The notes under the pieces: model-generated | What the model saw: only the letters and a program-made list of their open reading frames with translations | Database searches by the model: none | What the model was told of the DNA's origin: nothing | Made by a program: the position numbers and the translations under genes | Shown: piece after piece, positions 37,074 through 46,024 of the stretch | How the letters are laid out: every line of letters begins with the position of its first letter | How positions within the stretch are numbered: the first letter of the stretch is position 1 | Assembly (NCBI RefSeq): GCF_900103255.1 | Contig: NZ_FMWS01000035.1 | Span: 1-59,081 of the forward strand | DNA length: 59,081 nt | Direction of reading: 5' to 3' | Source of the DNA: Gilliamella bombi | GTDB lineage: Bacteria; Pseudomonadota; Gammaproteobacteria; Enterobacterales; Orbaceae

Positions 37074-38058
37074 CTATTGATAGATAAATAACGATACCGC
37101 CCATGCAACTAATACTGTTGGCGCACCGGTTAAAAAGCGGCTAACTAACACCGATGGTACCCCTACTCGAACTGTATCTTGTTTAGCTTCAGCAAGTGAT
37201 AAACCAACCGGAATAAAGTCGCATGCTGCTTGTGCATTAATGGCAAATAATGCTGGCAATGCTAAATGCGGTGGAATATTACCAAGTCCAATTTGAACAC
37301 CAACTAATGTCCCAATAACTTGAGCAATAACCGCACCAGGACCTAAGAATGGGGAAAGTAATGGAAATGAACAAATTAAGGCTAAAATAACCAATCCAAG
37401 CGGATTGTTTGCCAGTGGTACTAGCCCATGCGCAATAAAGTTACCCAATCCAGATGCAATGATGATACCAATTAGTGCCGATACAAACGCCATAAAGGGA
37501 AGTATTGTTTTCAGTACAGTGTCAATTGTATCTCGGCCAGCTTGGAAGAAGACAGCAACGCCAGAACCCATACCGATACCAATTCTTGCTAACAAACCAT
37601 CGCTTTGTTCAGTAATTTTTTTGCTGCTGTCATAATCTTTAAATTCAGACGATTTATTGTTTGTTGCTGGTTCGCTTACAACATTCCCTTCTTTTTCTAT
37701 TAGTTTGATATTGTGAGGTTTTACCGCAGAAACATAAATATCTTCAACAATATATTGAGCCAGAGGGCCTGATTTACCTGTGGCATGAATATTGATAGTT
37801 GGTATACGATTTTTTGGATAAATTCCACAACGTAATGTTCCTCCACAATCAATCACAGCAACGCCAATTTCATCTTTAGGCGGCTCACCATCTTTAAAAC
37901 CATCAATAGCTTCCCAACCTGTTAGATCAACTAAAGTGTCAACTATGGCTGGACGAGTCTGCTGCAATATAAACAATTTTTTTACCAGCAATAACTGGAA
38001 GTTCCAAAGGTCCACCCCAACCTGCTTCGCCTTTTTCAAGGTAGATAAATTTTGCCAT
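37074..38058 (-). pseudogene. srlE: PTS glucitol/sorbitol EIIBC, frameshifted near its 5' end
   Basis: Reading from ATG at 38058, the product starts [20 protein letters not shown] and reaches GKKIVYIAA, aligning with the E. coli SrlE N-terminus, but then runs into a stop at 37939-37941 (39 codons). The rest of the gene, from TRPAIVD to the end, is intact one frame over (+1 relative), including the phosphorylation-site region [15 protein letters not shown] and the whole IIC domain through [13 protein letters not shown]. So an indel lies at about 37957-37983, near a run of seven A. Causes could be a sequencing or assembly error, recent mutation, or slippage/recoding at the A-run. A TTG in the second frame at 38039 encodes a non-homologous N-terminus and is unlikely. 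Without repair, sorbitol uptake would fail. Confidence 0.85.
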
Positions 38059-38079
38059 TTTTTATATTCCTTATTTTTA

Positions 38080-38628
38080 TTATAGATGAACTTTTCTTTC
38101 TAACTTGATGCCCATTTTTCTTTCAAAAATGGCAGTACAAAAGTCAGTAATCCACCCCCTAAAGAAGTTAGCACCTAAACCGACAAGAAAATAACTCACA
38201 GCAAGAGGGCCTAAAGGTAAATTTAGGGTAGTTAAACCGGCCGCTATTCCCAAATAAACAAAAAGTTCACCAGGGTTAACGTGTGGAAAGAGTCCATTCA
38301 TTGAATGGCAACTATAAGATGAAGCTGCATAATAACTCGGTTTGTAAAACTCTGGCATAAAACGACCTAGGCTTAATGTCATTGGATTACAAAATACGAA
38401 AGTTCCGATAAGTGGTAATAATAGATATCGAGAAACAGGATTGCCCGCACAAGCTTGCGCTAAACGTTCAATACGTTCTTGCCCAATAAATTTAATCACT
38501 GCGTTCATCACAACGAGTAATGAAATTAATAATGGTAATATACTTGTTACCATACCCACAAATACCTTGCCGCCTTCTTGGAATAAACCAATAAACCATT
38601 CGGCACCAAATGAAATAGCATCAATCAT
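38080..38628 (-). CDS. srlA: PTS glucitol/sorbitol EIIC component (GutA)
   Basis: SrlA is the first half of the membrane channel for glucitol. The 182-residue product (E. coli 187) has about four membrane segments and family motifs [22 protein letters not shown], here in parts [15 protein letters not shown] and [26 protein letters not shown] precedes the ATG. It is the first gene of the operon, and upstream are TTTGAAATAT-type repeats. Confidence 0.96.
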   Translation of the reverse strand: MIDAISFGAEWFIGLFQEGGKVFVGMVTSILPLLISLLVVMNAVIKFIGQERIERLAQACAGNPVSRYLLLPLIGTFVFCNPMTLSLGRFMPEFYKPSYYAASSYSCHSMNGLFPHVNPGELFVYLGIAAGLTTLNLPLGPLAVSYFLVGLGANFFRGWITDFCTAIFERKMGIKLERKVHL

Positions 38629-38670
38629 ATTGTCTCCTATTGAGTTAAATTTCGCATTAATGCTATCAAC

Positions 38671-38745
38671 TTTGAAATATAAAAACTTTTAACTAAATCA
38701 CATTTTGAAATATTTTCTTTTATTTTGAAAGATATTATTTCAGAT
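38671..38745. promoter_or_regulatory. Direct TTTGAAATAT repeats upstream of srlA
   Basis: TTTGAAATAT occurs at 38671-38680 and 38704-38713, with a close copy TTTTGAAAGATAT at 38723-38735 and an inverted half TATTTCAGATA at about 38736-38746. The pattern fits binding sites for a DeoR-type repressor such as SrlR, encoded at the end of the operon. ATCACATTT (38697-38705) resembles half of a CRP site. Function is inferred from position only. Confidence 0.55.
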
Positions 38746-38902
38746 AAATAAAAACAAAAAAGAAGAAAGAGATAAAAAAACCATAGGTTACTGAAATAGC
38801 AATGATAGTAAAAAATTAACGTTTTTTATTGGACATTAACATTAAGTTGGCGTAATTTTGTCAATACGGGTATTTATTATTCAATTTAAAGGAGAATATA
38901 TC

Positions 38903-39439
38903 ATGGCTAAAAGTACGGCTTCTGCTAAAAAACTACAACAATCAGCTATTTTGTTTCCTACTGATTTAGGACAAAAGGCATCAAAAGATATTTCTGGAGC
39001 AATGAATTCTGTTTTAGCAGATGTATTTGCTTTATATTTAAAAACTAAAAACTTTCATTGGCATGTTAGTGGCCCTCATTTCCGTGATTACCACTTAATG
39101 CTAGATGATCAAGGTGAAGAGCTATTTGCAATGACAGATCCGATTGCGGAACGTGTCCGTAAGTTAGGTGGCACAACTCTACGCTCAATTGGTCACATTG
39201 CTAAATTACAGAGTATTTCTGATAATGATGCAGATTTCGTTGAACCATCAGATATGCTTGCCGAGCTATGCCAAGATAATGTAAAACTAACAGAACGTAT
39301 GCGTGTTGCACATGATATTTGTGATAAATACAATGATACGGCTACTGCCAGTTTAATTGAAGAGTGGATCGATCAAACAGAACAACGTGCATGGTTCTTG
39401 TTTGAAGCAGGACGAAAAGTCGACTCATCAGGACATTAA
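38903..39439 (+). CDS. dps: Dps ferritin-like DNA-protection protein
   Basis: Dps forms a 12-mer that oxidises ferrous iron with peroxide, stores iron and can bind DNA. ATG at 38903 with AAAGGAGA gives 178 residues, beginning with a Lys-rich tail (MAKSTASAKKLQQ). Ferroxidase residues lie in FHWHVSGPHFRDYHLMLDDQ (His at 52 and 54, then Asp68 and Glu72). An upstream ATG at 38858 is rejected because the ribosome site favours 38903. It is divergent from srlA and is a single gene. Confidence 0.94.
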   Translation: MAKSTASAKKLQQSAILFPTDLGQKASKDISGAMNSVLADVFALYLKTKNFHWHVSGPHFRDYHLMLDDQGEELFAMTDPIAERVRKLGGTTLRSIGHIAKLQSISDNDADFVEPSDMLAELCQDNVKLTERMRVAHDICDKYNDTATASLIEEWIDQTEQRAWFLFEAGRKVDSSGH

Positions 39440-39454
39440 CAAATACTATTAATT

Positions 39455-39479
39455 TAAGAGGTATTAAAAATACCTCTTA
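39455..39479 (+). terminator. Hairpin after dps
   Basis: TAAGAGGTATT (39455-39465) pairs with AATACCTCTTA (39469-39479) around AAA, 15 nt after dps. It is followed by T then A-run, not U, so its terminator role is uncertain; it also lies in the leader of the next gene. Confidence 0.5.
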
Positions 39480-39500
39480 TAAAAAAAGTGGAGATTTAAG

Positions 39501-40049
39501 ATGAGTAAAAAAATTGCTGTACTGGTAGGAAGTTTGCGCAAAGACTCTTATAACTTAAAAGTAGCAAAAGTTTTTCAAAAAATTGCACCACCATCACTTT
39601 CATTACAAATTATTCAAATTGGCGATTTACCTTTATATAATGAAGATATTGATAATGATACCCCTCCTGCCTCTTATACTCGTTTCCGCAAAGAAGTAGC
39701 CGATTGTCAGGGTGTTATTTTTGTGACACCAGAATATAATCGTGGAGTTCCTGCTGTTATCAAAAATGCAATAGATATTGGTTCTCGTCCTTATGGTAAG
39801 AGCATTTGGTCTAAAAAAGCCGCTGCAATTGTTTCCGTTTCACAAGGTGCAATTGGTGGATTTGGCGCTAACCATCAACTTCGTCAATCATTAGTATTTC
39901 TTGATATGCCGACATTACAACAGCCTGAAGCTTATATTGGTAATGTAGCTTCTGCTTTTGATGAAAGTGGTAATATTACTGAAAAAAGTAAAGAATTCTT
40001 AATCCTTATTATTAATAGCTATGCAAGTTGGGTTGAAAAGTTAAGCTAA
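39501..40049 (+). CDS. NAD(P)H-dependent FMN reductase (ChrR/YieF-like)
   Basis: The 182-residue flavodoxin-fold protein has the FMN phosphate loop GSLRKDSYNLKVAK at about 10-23, IGDLPLYNEDID, and TPEYNRGVPAVIKNAID at about 76-92, all family signatures. Such enzymes reduce quinones, chromate or flavins by two electrons and protect against oxidative stress. Which substrate matters here cannot be read from sequence. It sits next to dps, another stress gene, and has its own terminator. Confidence 0.85.
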   Translation: MSKKIAVLVGSLRKDSYNLKVAKVFQKIAPPSLSLQIIQIGDLPLYNEDIDNDTPPASYTRFRKEVADCQGVIFVTPEYNRGVPAVIKNAIDIGSRPYGKSIWSKKAAAIVSVSQGAIGGFGANHQLRQSLVFLDMPTLQQPEAYIGNVASAFDESGNITEKSKEFLILIINSYASWVEKLS

Positions 40050-40069
40050 TAACTCTTTATTTTAAGATT

Positions 40070-40099
40070 CACAGTCAATATAATTGACTGTGTTTTCTT
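40070..40099 (+). terminator. Intrinsic terminator after the FMN reductase gene
   Basis: CACAGTCAA (40070-40078) pairs with TTGACTGTG (40084-40092) around a 5-nt loop and is followed by TTTTCTT. Confidence 0.85.
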
Positions 40100-40124
40100 A
40101 ACAAGTAAGTTAACTATTTTTGCC

Positions 40125-40796
40125 ATGCCTATATTTTTTCCTAATAGTGAACAAGAATTATTGCAACGAGCTCAGTTAGCAGCAGGTTATACTTTTGGCG
40201 AGATAGCACAATACTTAAACATACCTATACCGAATAATCTAAATAAACAAAAGGGTTGGGTAGGCAATCTTATTGAAACTTTTTTAGGAGCCAATGCTGG
40301 TAGTAAAGCTGAGCAAGATTTTGCTAATCTTGGTATAGAGCTTAAAACTATTCCTGTTGATAAACACGGTAAACCACTTGAAACAACCTTCGTTAGTGTC
40401 ACACCATTAATGGCTAATCATGGTGTTATTTGGGAGACAAGCCATGTTAGATATAAACTTGCAAAAGTGCTTTGGATTCCGATAGAAGGTGAAAGAACGA
40501 TTCCTCTCGCAGATAGAAAAGTTGGAAAACCTATTATGTGGACACCAACTAAAGAACAAGAGCAACAGCTCAAACAAGACTGGGAAGAGTTAATGGATAT
40601 GATAGCACTAGGGCATATTGAAAAAATTACCGCCCGATATGGTACTTATTTACAAATTAGACCTAAAGCAGCCAATGGACAAGCTCTTACGGAAGCAATT
40701 GGTGAAAATGGTGATATTATTTTAACTCGACCACGTGGGTTTTACTTAAAAAAAACATTTACAATGCAAATTTTAAATACTGTTGTAACATACTAA
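40125..40796 (+). CDS. mutH: DNA mismatch repair endonuclease MutH
   Basis: MutH nicks the unmethylated strand at hemimethylated GATC after activation by MutL. The 223-residue product (E. coli 229) has the catalytic set Glu51 (NLIETFLG), Asp65 (KAEQDF), Glu72 and Lys74 (IELKTIP). [10 protein letters not shown] and [10 protein letters not shown]-like segments follow. MutH occurs only in Dam-methylating gammaproteobacteria, so a dam gene is expected elsewhere. No operon partner is visible. Confidence 0.95.
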   Translation: MPIFFPNSEQELLQRAQLAAGYTFGEIAQYLNIPIPNNLNKQKGWVGNLIETFLGANAGSKAEQDFANLGIELKTIPVDKHGKPLETTFVSVTPLMANHGVIWETSHVRYKLAKVLWIPIEGERTIPLADRKVGKPIMWTPTKEQEQQLKQDWEELMDMIALGHIEKITARYGTYLQIRPKAANGQALTEAIGENGDIILTRPRGFYLKKTFTMQILNTVVTY

Positions 40797-40895
40797 TTCT
40801 AATTACTTTTTATAGCTGGCGTTAATATCCCATTATTTAATACCAGATTTATATATTAGAAATTTTAGTCGCTCCCAGATCTATTTAAATATAGT

Positions 40896-42224
40896 TCAAA
40901 GAATATCAAGCATTAAAATTTTAGAATTCCTTTGATAATTATAAAGTTTTTTCTTTTTAATCGGTAAATCATCAACTTCTGCTGGGTTAAAACCTTTTTC
41001 TCTAAACCAATGAATACTACGTGTAGTTAAAACAAATATTTTTTCGAGTCCTAGCTGGATTGCTTTTTCTGTTAACTTTTCAATTAAGTCATCTCCTCGA
41101 GATGAATTGCGATAATCAGGATGAATAGCTACACAGGCCATTTCTCCCATTTTTTCTTCAGGATATGGGTAAAGCGCTGCACAACCAATTGTCATATTAT
41201 CACGTTCAATAATGGTAAATTTATCGATCTCCATTTCTAACTGCTCACGTGAACGTTTAACCAAAATACCTTGTTCTTCAAGTGGGCGTATGAGTTCTAG
41301 AATTCCTCCAATATCGTTAATAGTTGCTAAACGCACTTGTTCAGAATGCTCCATCGCTACTTGTGTTCCAATCCCATCACGCGAAAATAATTCTTGTAAA
41401 ATTGAGCCATCAACCAAATAACTTACCAAATGGCTTCGTCTGACCCCACTACGGCATGCTTTAGATGCTGCACGTAAAAAACGTGCTTCACTAGATAAAG
41501 GCTTACCTTGCTGCTCTTTTTTATTGACATAATTATCCGCATCAACAGGATAAAGGTCGGTAATAACACGACCGTTTTCATCTAGTACTCCTTGTTCAGC
41601 GCAAAAACTGATTAATTTATCCGCTTTTAAGCGAATAGCAACTTCGGTTGCGACATCCTCAGACGCTAAATTGAAACTTTCACCAGTAACCGAAACGCCA
41701 ACAGGGCCTAGTAACACAATTGAGCCACGATCTAGTTGTTCAGCTATAGCCTCGTTGTTTATACGGCGGATTTTACCTGTATGACAATAATCAATCCCAT
41801 CATCTACCCCTAAAGGTTGTGCAATCACAAAATTACCACTTACAACACTGATATGAGCTCCTTGTAATGGAGTATTATTTAAACTCATTGATAAACTTGC
41901 GGTAATATTGAGTTGTAATGAACCAGTAACTTGTTTAATGATGTCCAGTGTTGTTGCATCGGTAATACGCGTATTTTTATAATATTTAGGTGTGATATTA
42001 TGATTTTTTAAAGATTCATCAATCTGATTGCGAGCACCATTAACAATAACAAGTTTAATACCAAGACTATAAAGTAAACCAATATCACTAATAATACTTG
42101 AATAATTATTACTTTTTAACACTGCGCCTGTGAGCAAAATTACAAATGTTTTACCATGATGTGCATTAATATAAGGTACTGAATGTCTTAAGCCATCAAC
42201 TAACTCAGTTGTACGTTCTTTCAT
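40896..42224 (-). CDS. argA: N-acetylglutamate synthase
   Basis: ArgA acetylates glutamate as the first step of arginine synthesis and is inhibited by arginine. ATG at 42224 follows GAGGTGG at good spacing and gives 442 residues (E. coli 443), starting [20 protein letters not shown]. It has an N-terminal kinase-like arginine-binding domain ([24 protein letters not shown]) and a C-terminal GNAT domain ([19 protein letters not shown]). A GTG four codons upstream is not needed. Confidence 0.96.
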   Translation of the reverse strand: MKERTTELVDGLRHSVPYINAHHGKTFVILLTGAVLKSNNYSSIISDIGLLYSLGIKLVIVNGARNQIDESLKNHNITPKYYKNTRITDATTLDIIKQVTGSLQLNITASLSMSLNNTPLQGAHISVVSGNFVIAQPLGVDDGIDYCHTGKIRRINNEAIAEQLDRGSIVLLGPVGVSVTGESFNLASEDVATEVAIRLKADKLISFCAEQGVLDENGRVITDLYPVDADNYVNKKEQQGKPLSSEARFLRAASKACRSGVRRSHLVSYLVDGSILQELFSRDGIGTQVAMEHSEQVRLATINDIGGILELIRPLEEQGILVKRSREQLEMEIDKFTIIERDNMTIGCAALYPYPEEKMGEMACVAIHPDYRNSSRGDDLIEKLTEKAIQLGLEKIFVLTTRSIHWFREKGFNPAEVDDLPIKKKKLYNYQRNSKILMLDIL

Positions 42225-42236
42225 TTTCACAACCAC

Positions 42237-42513
42237 CTCAAGCTGAATACTTATTCACTTTTTATGTATTTTTATTTATTTTTGGTTTTATGGCAAGCAA
42301 TATTTCAAGAATCTAATAAAAATCTTAAAATTTGCTATTAATAAAAGTTAATGGCTTAAGCTTAATGATTTTTGATTAAGTAATAATGGATTAACAAAAT
42401 ATTGAATTGTTAAATACGAAAATAAATTAAAATTTTTATGAGATGTTAATATCGAAAAAAAGCATGCCATATTGGCATGCCCTCTAACATTATTATTCTT
42501 AAAATATATAAAA
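42237..42513. other. AT-rich intergenic region between argA and the MFS gene
   Basis: These 277 bp hold the argA promoter region and the MFS terminator (42454-42480). No coding potential and no convincing ARG-box pair is seen by eye. Confidence 0.4.
42454..42480 (-). terminator. Intrinsic terminator of the MFS gene
   Basis: GCATGCCA (42462-42469) pairs with TGGCATGC (42473-42480) around TAT. On the minus strand it is followed by a seven-U run (the A-run at 42455-42461), 34 nt after the MFS stop. Confidence 0.85.
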
Positions 42514-43713
42514 TTATATTTTTGTTATATCAACTACCTTTTTAAAACGATAAAAGATAATTGAGCCAAGTATTACACTTGACATCGCAATAAAAAAGTC
42601 AATTAATATGGCATAACTTACATTGAACATAGCTAATTTTGGTACTATAAGCGGAATGATAACAAACGATAGACCGCTAAAAGTATACATACAACCTACA
42701 GCAAGACCTTTTCGTGTTGGGAACATTTGTTGCATAACAACCAAAGTTAATTGAAGTACCCCCCCTGCCGCAGTAAATCCCATTCCTATTGCGACGATAA
42801 CGCACATTGCAGGTGAAACATTAAAATAAAAAATGATTAATACCAACGCAGATAAGGCAGGCAAAATAATGATGCAAAAGATAGGTTTTAATAGATGTTT
42901 GACTACAAAAGCCGTAACAAATACAGAAATAATTGAGGCAGTACTATAATAACTAATCAGTTGATTAGCATCAGGTTCGCTCATATTAACAGCTCTGATA
43001 GCGATAGTTGGCAACCACTGCAAAACAATAACGAATGTTGCTGTTGTTGTAAATCCCATAATAATTAATAAAATACCTTCAAATCCAAAATTAGGTTTTC
43101 CAATAAAATAACTTTGTGAGCATTCATTACTTTTAATGGAGGTATCTATATGTGGAAACTGCTTAGGAAGTAAAAATAGTGTATTAACTATTAAATAAGC
43201 AACAAAACCATAAAAAATCCAACCATACCATATTTGGTATTGATGGCAAAAAACAACAATAAATGGAAGAACAAGAGATCCCATTGAAATGAAAGCCTTG
43301 ATCAATACGCTAGCTGTACCACATGAGTTTGGAAAACATTCTGTTAATGCTGGCATTGAACCAGTATCTAAAAAAGAATTTCCAGCCCCAATAGCAATAG
43401 CTAAACAAAAAGCAATATTTATATTAGTACAAAAAGGCATTCCTAGAAAAAAAATAGCATAGCAAGCCATACCTAGACAAATAAATAGTTTGCGACCAAA
43501 TTTATCTGACAATACACCACCAACAAACATTAATAATATTTTTCCAATTCCTATACCCGAAGCAATTTTACCAATGCCGATTAGATCAATGTTAAGTTGT
43601 TTCGATATATCATATGAAAATTGCATGATCACAATTAATGCAATACTTTGTATTATATAATTTGCATATATAGATCCTGCAATTCCATAAGAATTGACCT
43701 TTCGATTATCCAC
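42514..43713 (-). CDS. MFS transporter related to YdiM/YdiN
   Basis: A 399-residue major facilitator with 12 hydrophobic segments. The loop 2-3 motif GGVLSDKFGRK is the MFS signature. GIGIGKILLMFVGGVLSD, AIGAGNSFLDTGSMPALTEC and FTAAGGVLQL resemble E. coli YdiN (GRLISILFFGVISDKFGRR, ANSALDTGGYPALMEC, FSAAGGILQL). The substrate of those carriers is unknown; placement beside shikimate genes suggests a shikimate- or quinate-like aromatic acid. It is separated from aroL by a hairpin. Confidence 0.8.
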   Translation of the reverse strand: MDNRKVNSYGIAGSIYANYIIQSIALIVIMQFSYDISKQLNIDLIGIGKIASGIGIGKILLMFVGGVLSDKFGRKLFICLGMACYAIFFLGMPFCTNINIAFCLAIAIGAGNSFLDTGSMPALTECFPNSCGTASVLIKAFISMGSLVLPFIVVFCHQYQIWYGWIFYGFVAYLIVNTLFLLPKQFPHIDTSIKSNECSQSYFIGKPNFGFEGILLIIMGFTTTATFVIVLQWLPTIAIRAVNMSEPDANQLISYYSTASIISVFVTAFVVKHLLKPIFCIIILPALSALVLIIFYFNVSPAMCVIVAIGMGFTAAGGVLQLTLVVMQQMFPTRKGLAVGCMYTFSGLSFVIIPLIVPKLAMFNVSYAILIDFFIAMSSVILGSIIFYRFKKVVDITKI

Positions 43714-43906
43714 TTGTCATACTCCATATGTAAAACATAAAATTATAATTCTATTCAATATACAAGTATCAATATTAATCAGAAAGATAGTAAGTATAAA
43801 TTTGTTACTTAGCTTTCATTTGGTTCTAGAAAACAATAAAGTTTTATTCAAAAATTAAACTTATATAGAATCTTAATTAAATTTTAAAAATTTATTTTTT
43901 CTATTA

Positions 43907-43945
43907 TTAATAAAAATACCACTTTTTAATCGGTATTTTTATTAA
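43907..43945 (-). terminator. Hairpin between aroL and the MFS gene
   Basis: A 14-bp perfect stem (43907-43920 with 43932-43945; GC core ACC/GGT, rest A and T) around an 11-nt loop, just after the aroL stop. Its stem ends in U-rich sequence, consistent with a terminator, but no separate U-tract follows. Confidence 0.55.
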
Positions 43946-43956
43946 AAGAAGTTAAA

Positions 43957-44469
43957 TTAGCTTTGAAGTATTTCAAACATTTTTGCAAGAATCAAACTTT
44001 CATCTTGATCAACATTGATCACATGGTGTGCAGCATCATGATATAAAGGTAATCTTTCAGCCAATACCTTTTCCATTTCATCATAAATAGATAGGCCTGT
44101 TAGTGACGGTCTTTGAGCAATGTTAGGATCTTTCATTAAACGCGCAGCTAGTGTTGCCGCAGGTGCAGATAAAAAAATAACTATACCATTTTGTTTCATA
44201 AAATTCCGGTTATGCTCAGCTAATACCATACCGCCACCAGTTGCAATGACACAATTAGGTTTAGTTGTATCAATCAACACCTGGCTCTCTCTTGCTCTAA
44301 ATCCTTCCCAACCTTCTTTTTCAACAATTTCGGCTACCGTCTTTTGAGTAGTTTCGAGTAAATATCTATCGGTATCAATGAAAGAAAACGATAGCTTATT
44401 TGCTAACATCTTTCCCATCGTTGTTTTACCTGCAGCCCGTGCACCAACTAAAAAAATTGTTTTATTCAT
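43957..44469 (-). CDS. aroL: Shikimate kinase (AroL-like)
   Basis: The enzyme phosphorylates shikimate at O3. The product from ATG 44469 has 170 residues, with the P-loop GARAAGKTTMGKML at about 8, FIDTDRYLLE at about 31, FRARESQVL, the ATGGGMVL shikimate site at about 80, and the lid Arg segment IAQRPSLTG. GWEGFRARE and FMKQNGIVIFLSAP resemble AroL more than AroK. A start at 44511 adds 14 residues without homology; neither has a strong ribosome site. The lysine of the P-loop is present, so the enzyme should be active. Confidence 0.9.
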   Translation of the reverse strand: MNKTIFLVGARAAGKTTMGKMLANKLSFSFIDTDRYLLETTQKTVAEIVEKEGWEGFRARESQVLIDTTKPNCVIATGGGMVLAEHNRNFMKQNGIVIFLSAPAATLAARLMKDPNIAQRPSLTGLSIYDEMEKVLAERLPLYHDAAHHVINVDQDESLILAKMFEILQS

Positions 44470-44552
44470 ATTGGGTTTTATCTTTTCAGATTTATAGAAT
44501 ATATTAACCATGCTAGTGATTCGCTCTTATTTTTGCAACAAATTTTTTACAT

Positions 44553-44592
44553 ATTATATAAAAAATATATAACTATATATTTTTTATATAAT
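44553..44592. repeat. Perfect 19-bp AT-only inverted repeat (cruciform candidate)
   Basis: ATTATATAAAAAATATATA (44553-44571) is followed by AC and its exact reverse complement (44574-44592). The 40-bp palindrome has one non-AT base. It lies between ydiL and aroL on the minus strand, about 85 bp before the aroL start, and could extrude as a cruciform or terminate ydiL transcripts. Confidence 0.85.
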
Positions 44593-44685
44593 TAAAAATA
44601 ACCTATATAGAATATATCCGTAATGAAATGTTTACAATATTATAAGAAAGCTTTTAAAACCTAAAAGTCATCTTAATAAAGTTAA

Positions 44686-45039
44686 TTAACATAACTTTTC
44701 TAAACCACGGAAATAGAGCTCTGTTGCAATTGATTGATGTAATCGCCATTGAATCACATCAAGATCTAAATTTACCTTTTTGAACTCTTCGTATGTCATA
44801 AAATAGCGAATTGTATTACTACCAATACGATCATTAATACTATTTATAATAATATTTATTTTTTCGTTTCTGATTTTTTTTAGTTCTTGCATTGCTTTTC
44901 CGACAAACTCTGGGATCGGCTTTGTACCATTTTCCCAATCATGCCATGTATTAATATCTGTTTTGCCAATATATTCACTAGCTTCTGATACTTTTAGCAT
45001 AAGAAAACGACGATACGCTTGCAATTCTAAGTTAGTCAT
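44686..45039 (-). CDS. ydiL: YdiL-like protein (DUF1870)
   Basis: This 117-residue protein resembles E. coli YdiL (118 residues): ELQAYRRF against ELQALRHI, WHDWENGTKPIP against WRQWENGKCAIP, INDRIGSNTIRYF against INNRIGNNTMRFF, and the C-terminal YFRGLEKLC against YAHDLERLC. The N-terminal half looks like a helix-turn-helix of the Cro/C1 type, so a regulatory role is possible. The family has no known function. In E. coli it also lies near a shikimate dehydrogenase paralogue (ydiB) and ydiM/ydiN carriers. Confidence 0.85.
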   Translation of the reverse strand: MTNLELQAYRRFLMLKVSEASEYIGKTDINTWHDWENGTKPIPEFVGKAMQELKKIRNEKINIIINSINDRIGSNTIRYFMTYEEFKKVNLDLDVIQWRLHQSIATELYFRGLEKLC

Positions 45040-45193
45040 AAATGCTCCTTATTATAATGCGCTTGATCTATCCAATTAATATATTAACTTTGCCTATGCC
45101 AACGTAATATAGTTGGCAATAGCAGCTAATTATATAAACAGTAGAAAATACGATTAATTCCAATTTAACTAGATATGTTTGCCTGTTTGGTAA

Positions 45194-46024
45194 TTAATGT
45201 TTAGCTAAAGCATCAATTACAGCTTGTTTTGCTCGTTCAGAAAGATCTTTTCCTGTCCAAATCTTAAATTGAGCATTTGCTTGACCAATAAACATTTCAC
45301 GCCCTGAAATAGATTGCCAGCCAGCTTTTTCTGCTTCTTGCCTAAAACAAGTATTATATGGAGTATAAACAATATCGTAAGCCACTCCTTTACCTTTAAA
45401 CCAAGCTTGTTTATAAGGTGTTTGATTCTCAAATTTACCCGTCATACCTAATGGTGTTGAATTAATAACAATTTGAGCTTCAACTTTGCTACGGTCTTCC
45501 CATGAAATAGTTTTAAGGTTGAATTCACTAGCTAATGCCTGAGGTAAATCATCAGCAATATCCGTTACTGTAATATCGGTATAACCAAGTTCCTGTAATC
45601 CCACTACAGCTGCTCGTGCAGCACCTCCTGCTCCAAGTAATAACACTTTTTTGAATTCTGCTGGCAGTTTTTTATTTTGAAGTGGCTCCATGAATCCAAT
45701 AATATCTGTATTATCCCCACAAAGTTTATCCCCTTCCCAATACACCAAATTCGCCGCACCTGCTTTTTTTACATGATCTGTCACTTCATCTAAATAAGGG
45801 ATGATAGTCTGTTTATGTGGAATAGTGACACATAATCCACGGATATTTAGTAATCTTACTGATTTAAAAAGTGTCGGTATCTCTTCTGGTGGAGTAGGAA
45901 AAGGAACTAAAACTGCTGGGATCCCATAATCTTGAAATGACGTAGTATGAATAAGTGGACTCATACTGTGCCCTAAAGGATAACCGATAATGCCATATAT
46001 ACTATACGGCGTGAACTGGTTCAT
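45194..46024 (-). CDS. aroE: Shikimate dehydrogenase, atypical lineage
   Basis: AroE reduces 3-dehydroshikimate with NADPH. The 276-residue product has the substrate-binding Ser pair in GYPLGHSMSPLIH at about 15, the catalytic Lys in VTIPHKQTI at about 70, Asp in CGDNTDIIGF at about 105, and the nucleotide loop LLGAGGAARAA at about 127. Several stretches (GIPAVLVPFPTP, LNIRGLCVTIPHKQ, YDIVYTPYNTCF) recall the type found in Desulfovibrio-like bacteria rather than E. coli AroE or YdiB, which suggests transfer. A canonical aroE may exist elsewhere. Confidence 0.88.
   Translation of the reverse strand: MNQFTPYSIYGIIGYPLGHSMSPLIHTTSFQDYGIPAVLVPFPTPPEEIPTLFKSVRLLNIRGLCVTIPHKQTIIPYLDEVTDHVKKAGAANLVYWEGDKLCGDNTDIIGFMEPLQNKKLPAEFKKVLLLGAGGAARAAVVGLQELGYTDITVTDIADDLPQALASEFNLKTISWEDRSKVEAQIVINSTPLGMTGKFENQTPYKQAWFKGKGVAYDIVYTPYNTCFRQEAEKAGWQSISGREMFIGQANAQFKIWTGKDLSERAKQAVIDALAKH

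Noticed and set aside
37074-38039. srlE read as an intact gene from the TTG at 38039
   Set aside because: The first 25 or so residues in that frame do not match SrlE, while the homologous N-terminus is present in the other frame from an ATG at 38058 with normal spacing after srlA. A frameshift explains the data better.
38858-38902. Longer dps product starting at 38858
   Set aside because: The added 15 residues span the AAAGGAGA ribosome site that serves the ATG at 38903.
44553-44592. AT-rich palindrome as a replication origin
   Set aside because: No DnaA boxes (TTATCCACA-like) cluster around it and no origin-associated genes are adjacent, so an origin is not supported.
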